Source: Mogibacterium kristiansenii (GTDB taxonomy: Bacteria; Bacillota; Clostridia; Peptostreptococcales; Anaerovoracaceae). From it: a stretch of DNA of 64,000 nt. Each line of letters begins with the position of its first letter. Within the stretch, counting starts at the first letter, position 1. Positions 62,492 through 64,000 of the stretch are shown here, piece by piece. The stretch spans positions 28,845 to 92,844 of the forward strand of contig NZ_VUNA01000010.1 in NCBI RefSeq assembly GCF_009695905.1, in the 5' to 3' direction. Under the pieces are notes generated by a model that saw nothing but the letters and a program-made list of their open reading frames with translations, was not told where the DNA came from and did not search any database. Position numbers and translations under genes: made by a program.

Positions 62492-63505
62492 ATGCCGTTT
62501 CAGATTATCCGAAACGATATTACAAAAGTAAAAGCAGATGCCATCGTGAACACGGCGAATCCGGATGTTGCCGTTGGCAGAGGCACGGATTGTGCAATTT
62601 ATCATGCCGCCGGCAGAGATCGGTTGCTGGCGGCGCGTAAGAAAATCGGTATTATGCATCCGGGTCAAGCGGCCCATACACCTGCTTTTAACCTGAACGC
62701 AAAATATATAATTCATACTGTCGGACCGGCATGGATTGATGGCAATCACGATGAGCGGGAGATTCTTCATTCGTGTTATGAGAAATCGCTGAACCTGGCA
62801 GCAGAGCTTTCCTGCAGGAGCATCGCATTTCCTCTGATTGCCACAGGAAGCTACGGATTCCCGAAAGATGAGGCGCTGCAGATTGCTTTGGCGGAGATCG
62901 ACAAATTCCTTCTGTCCCATGAGATGGAGGTTATTCTGGTCGTGCTGGGTCGGAAGGCGTTCGAGCTGTCCGAGAAGCTGGTGGGGGATATTGAAGAATA
63001 CATCGATGAGCACGGCATAGCCGAGCTTCATGAAGCGGAGTACGGAATTTGGTACGGAAGCGAACGGTGGGAGCGGCCGGAGCAAAACAAAACCTCCGCG
63101 ATGCTGGGTGCACCGTTATTTCCGGACGTTTCCGGAATGAGCCTGGACGAAATTCTGGAGCGTTCTGAGGACACATTTCAGCAAAAACTGTTCAAGCTGA
63201 TTGAAGAGAGCGGTATGGACGATGTTACCGTTTATAAGAAAGCGAACATCGATCGGAAGGTGTTTTCGAGAATCCGATGTAAGAAAGATTATAAGCCGAC
63301 GAAAAAAACCGCGGTGGCTTTTGCAATCGCGCTTCAGCTGGATATGCCGGCGATGCTGGATTTGCTGTCCAGGGCAGAGATTGCATTCTCTCCCAGCAGC
63401 AAGTTTGACTTGATCATCACCTATTTCGTCACGAACAAGGTGTACGATATCTATGAGATAAACGCTGCACTATTCAAATATGGGCAGCCGATTCTGGGGG
63501 CGTGA
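62492..63505 (+). CDS. Macro-domain protein with C-terminal helical domain
   Basis: 337 aa. Residues 1-165 are a macro domain: NDITKVKADAIVNTANPD, short form ITKVKADAIVNTA, GRGTDCAIYHAAG, and ATGSYGFPKDEAL. It should bind ADP-ribose. Residues ~210-337 form a helical repressor-like part (KKANIDRKVFSRIRCKKDYKP, AIALQLDMPAMLDLLSRA). This fusion is common in Firmicutes. GGAGGTG precedes the ATG. A DraG-like gene follows, so both probably reverse ADP-ribosylation. Confidence 0.85.
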   Translation: MPFQIIRNDITKVKADAIVNTANPDVAVGRGTDCAIYHAAGRDRLLAARKKIGIMHPGQAAHTPAFNLNAKYIIHTVGPAWIDGNHDEREILHSCYEKSLNLAAELSCRSIAFPLIATGSYGFPKDEALQIALAEIDKFLLSHEMEVILVVLGRKAFELSEKLVGDIEEYIDEHGIAELHEAEYGIWYGSERWERPEQNKTSAMLGAPLFPDVSGMSLDEILERSEDTFQQKLFKLIEESGMDDVTVYKKANIDRKVFSRIRCKKDYKPTKKTAVAFAIALQLDMPAMLDLLSRAEIAFSPSSKFDLIITYFVTNKVYDIYEINAALFKYGQPILGA

Positions 63506-63601
63506 TTCCGGGGAGTGGAATTTGTCGCATGACAAACGACCACTCCTTTTTCGTATTCTGATATACTTGCAGCATCAAGAGTTCGAAGGAGGATTCAATA
63601 T

Positions 63602-63884
63602 ATGTATGGAGCAATTTTAGGGGACATGATTGGCGCACCCTACGAGTTTGACCGGGGCAATAAAACAAAAGATTTCGAGATGTTCAATGACCGGGTGTGT
63701 TTCACGGATGATTCCGTAATGACGATTGCGGTGGCAGATGCGCTGATGCGTATTTCAAATGATGCCGACGATGATGATGTGAAAACGGCAGTCATTCAGT
63801 CTATGCAGAAATGGGGAAAGAAGTATCCTCGGGCAGGTTACGGACAGAGATTTTTCTTTTGGCTGGGCAAGAATGAATATTCCT
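63602..63884 (+). pseudogene. ADP-ribosylglycohydrolase (DraG-like), interrupted
   Basis: MYGAILGDMIGAPYEFD gives the N-terminal metal-ligand segment, CFTDDSVMTIAVADAL the second one. Homology stops at about residue 94 (WLGKNEYSC), where relatives go on YNSFGNGSAMRVSP-like. The frame then runs on to a stop at 63955 without similarity. The break coincides with GTGCG, see the intron entry. The gene may be restored by splicing. Confidence 0.7.
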
Positions 63885-64000
63885 GTGCGGTGAAACCGCC
63901 ATTCCGGGACGCCGGGTACCGGCGTTCCAGAGATGGGGTACCGCAAATAGTATAGATGTTATTCGCTATCGCTCTGCTTAAGACCATAGACTTCTCTCAT
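63885..64000 (+). mobile_element. possible group II intron, 5' end (continues past window)
   Basis: GTGCG at the exact break of the DraG-like gene fits the 5' consensus of group II introns. A strong hairpin follows (GGGACGCCGG, GTA, CCGGCGTTCC; 63908-63930), as expected for folded domain I. The rest lies outside the window, so no reverse transcriptase gene can be seen. Tentative. Confidence 0.35.

Overview
The window reads as chromosome of an anaerobic, low-to-mid GC Firmicute of the class Clostridia. This rests on content and not on a species match: pyruvate:ferredoxin oxidoreductase, WhiA, RapZ, an FtsK/SpoIIIE translocase, a Spo0A-C-like protein, EFR1-type flavodoxin/ferredoxin proteins and a full selenocysteine machinery. 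Gene order and codon use are uniform up to about 40.4 kb. After that the sequence becomes a mosaic of accessory and broken genes.

0-40.4 kb, core chromosome: rpmF end, ftsK-rimO-pgsA-cinA, recA (tandem promoters and a LexA box), rplU-rpmA-obgE, comEA plus a Spo0A-C-like protein, PFOR and a DUF896 protein. Convergent to these are purine nucleoside phosphorylase, an HD-domain protein and a TSCPD protein. Two overlapping acyl-CoA synthetases follow, then the hom-lysC-asd operon divergent from thrC. Next comes a selenium locus: a LysR regulator, selD (itself a selenoprotein read through an in-frame UGA), a cysteine desulfurase, tRNA-Sec, selA and selB. Then come a lipoprotein, an AI-2E-type permease, murB, a PHP hydrolase, rapZ, whiA and a 23S rRNA uracil methyltransferase.

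40.4-64 kb, accessory island: it opens with 119-bp GC-rich tandem repeats at the end of the rRNA methyltransferase gene. It holds a LEM-3-like GIY-YIG nuclease, an AAA/DUF4143 ATPase between twin operators, wrecked ADP-ribose hydrolases (PARG-type, DraG-type, macro), IS3, IS21 and IS30 scraps, a RelBE pair with a deleted toxin, a cupin/HxlR pair, two EFR1 proteins and a McrBC type IV restriction system with an EVE-like reader domain. Three RhuM copies are present, two carrying the same deletion. A three-gene unit of unknown function (54.8-57.7 kb) ends in a glycine-rich membrane protein and is partly duplicated downstream. The window closes with an intact macro-domain protein and a second DraG-type hydrolase cut off by what may be a group II intron.

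The best candidate for an undescribed system is the 54.8-57.7 kb unit (219-aa, 232-aa and 491-aa proteins). Split EcsC-family pieces lie around it and next to McrBC. The two ADP-ribose hydrolase loci, one dead and one partly alive, are the other notable theme.
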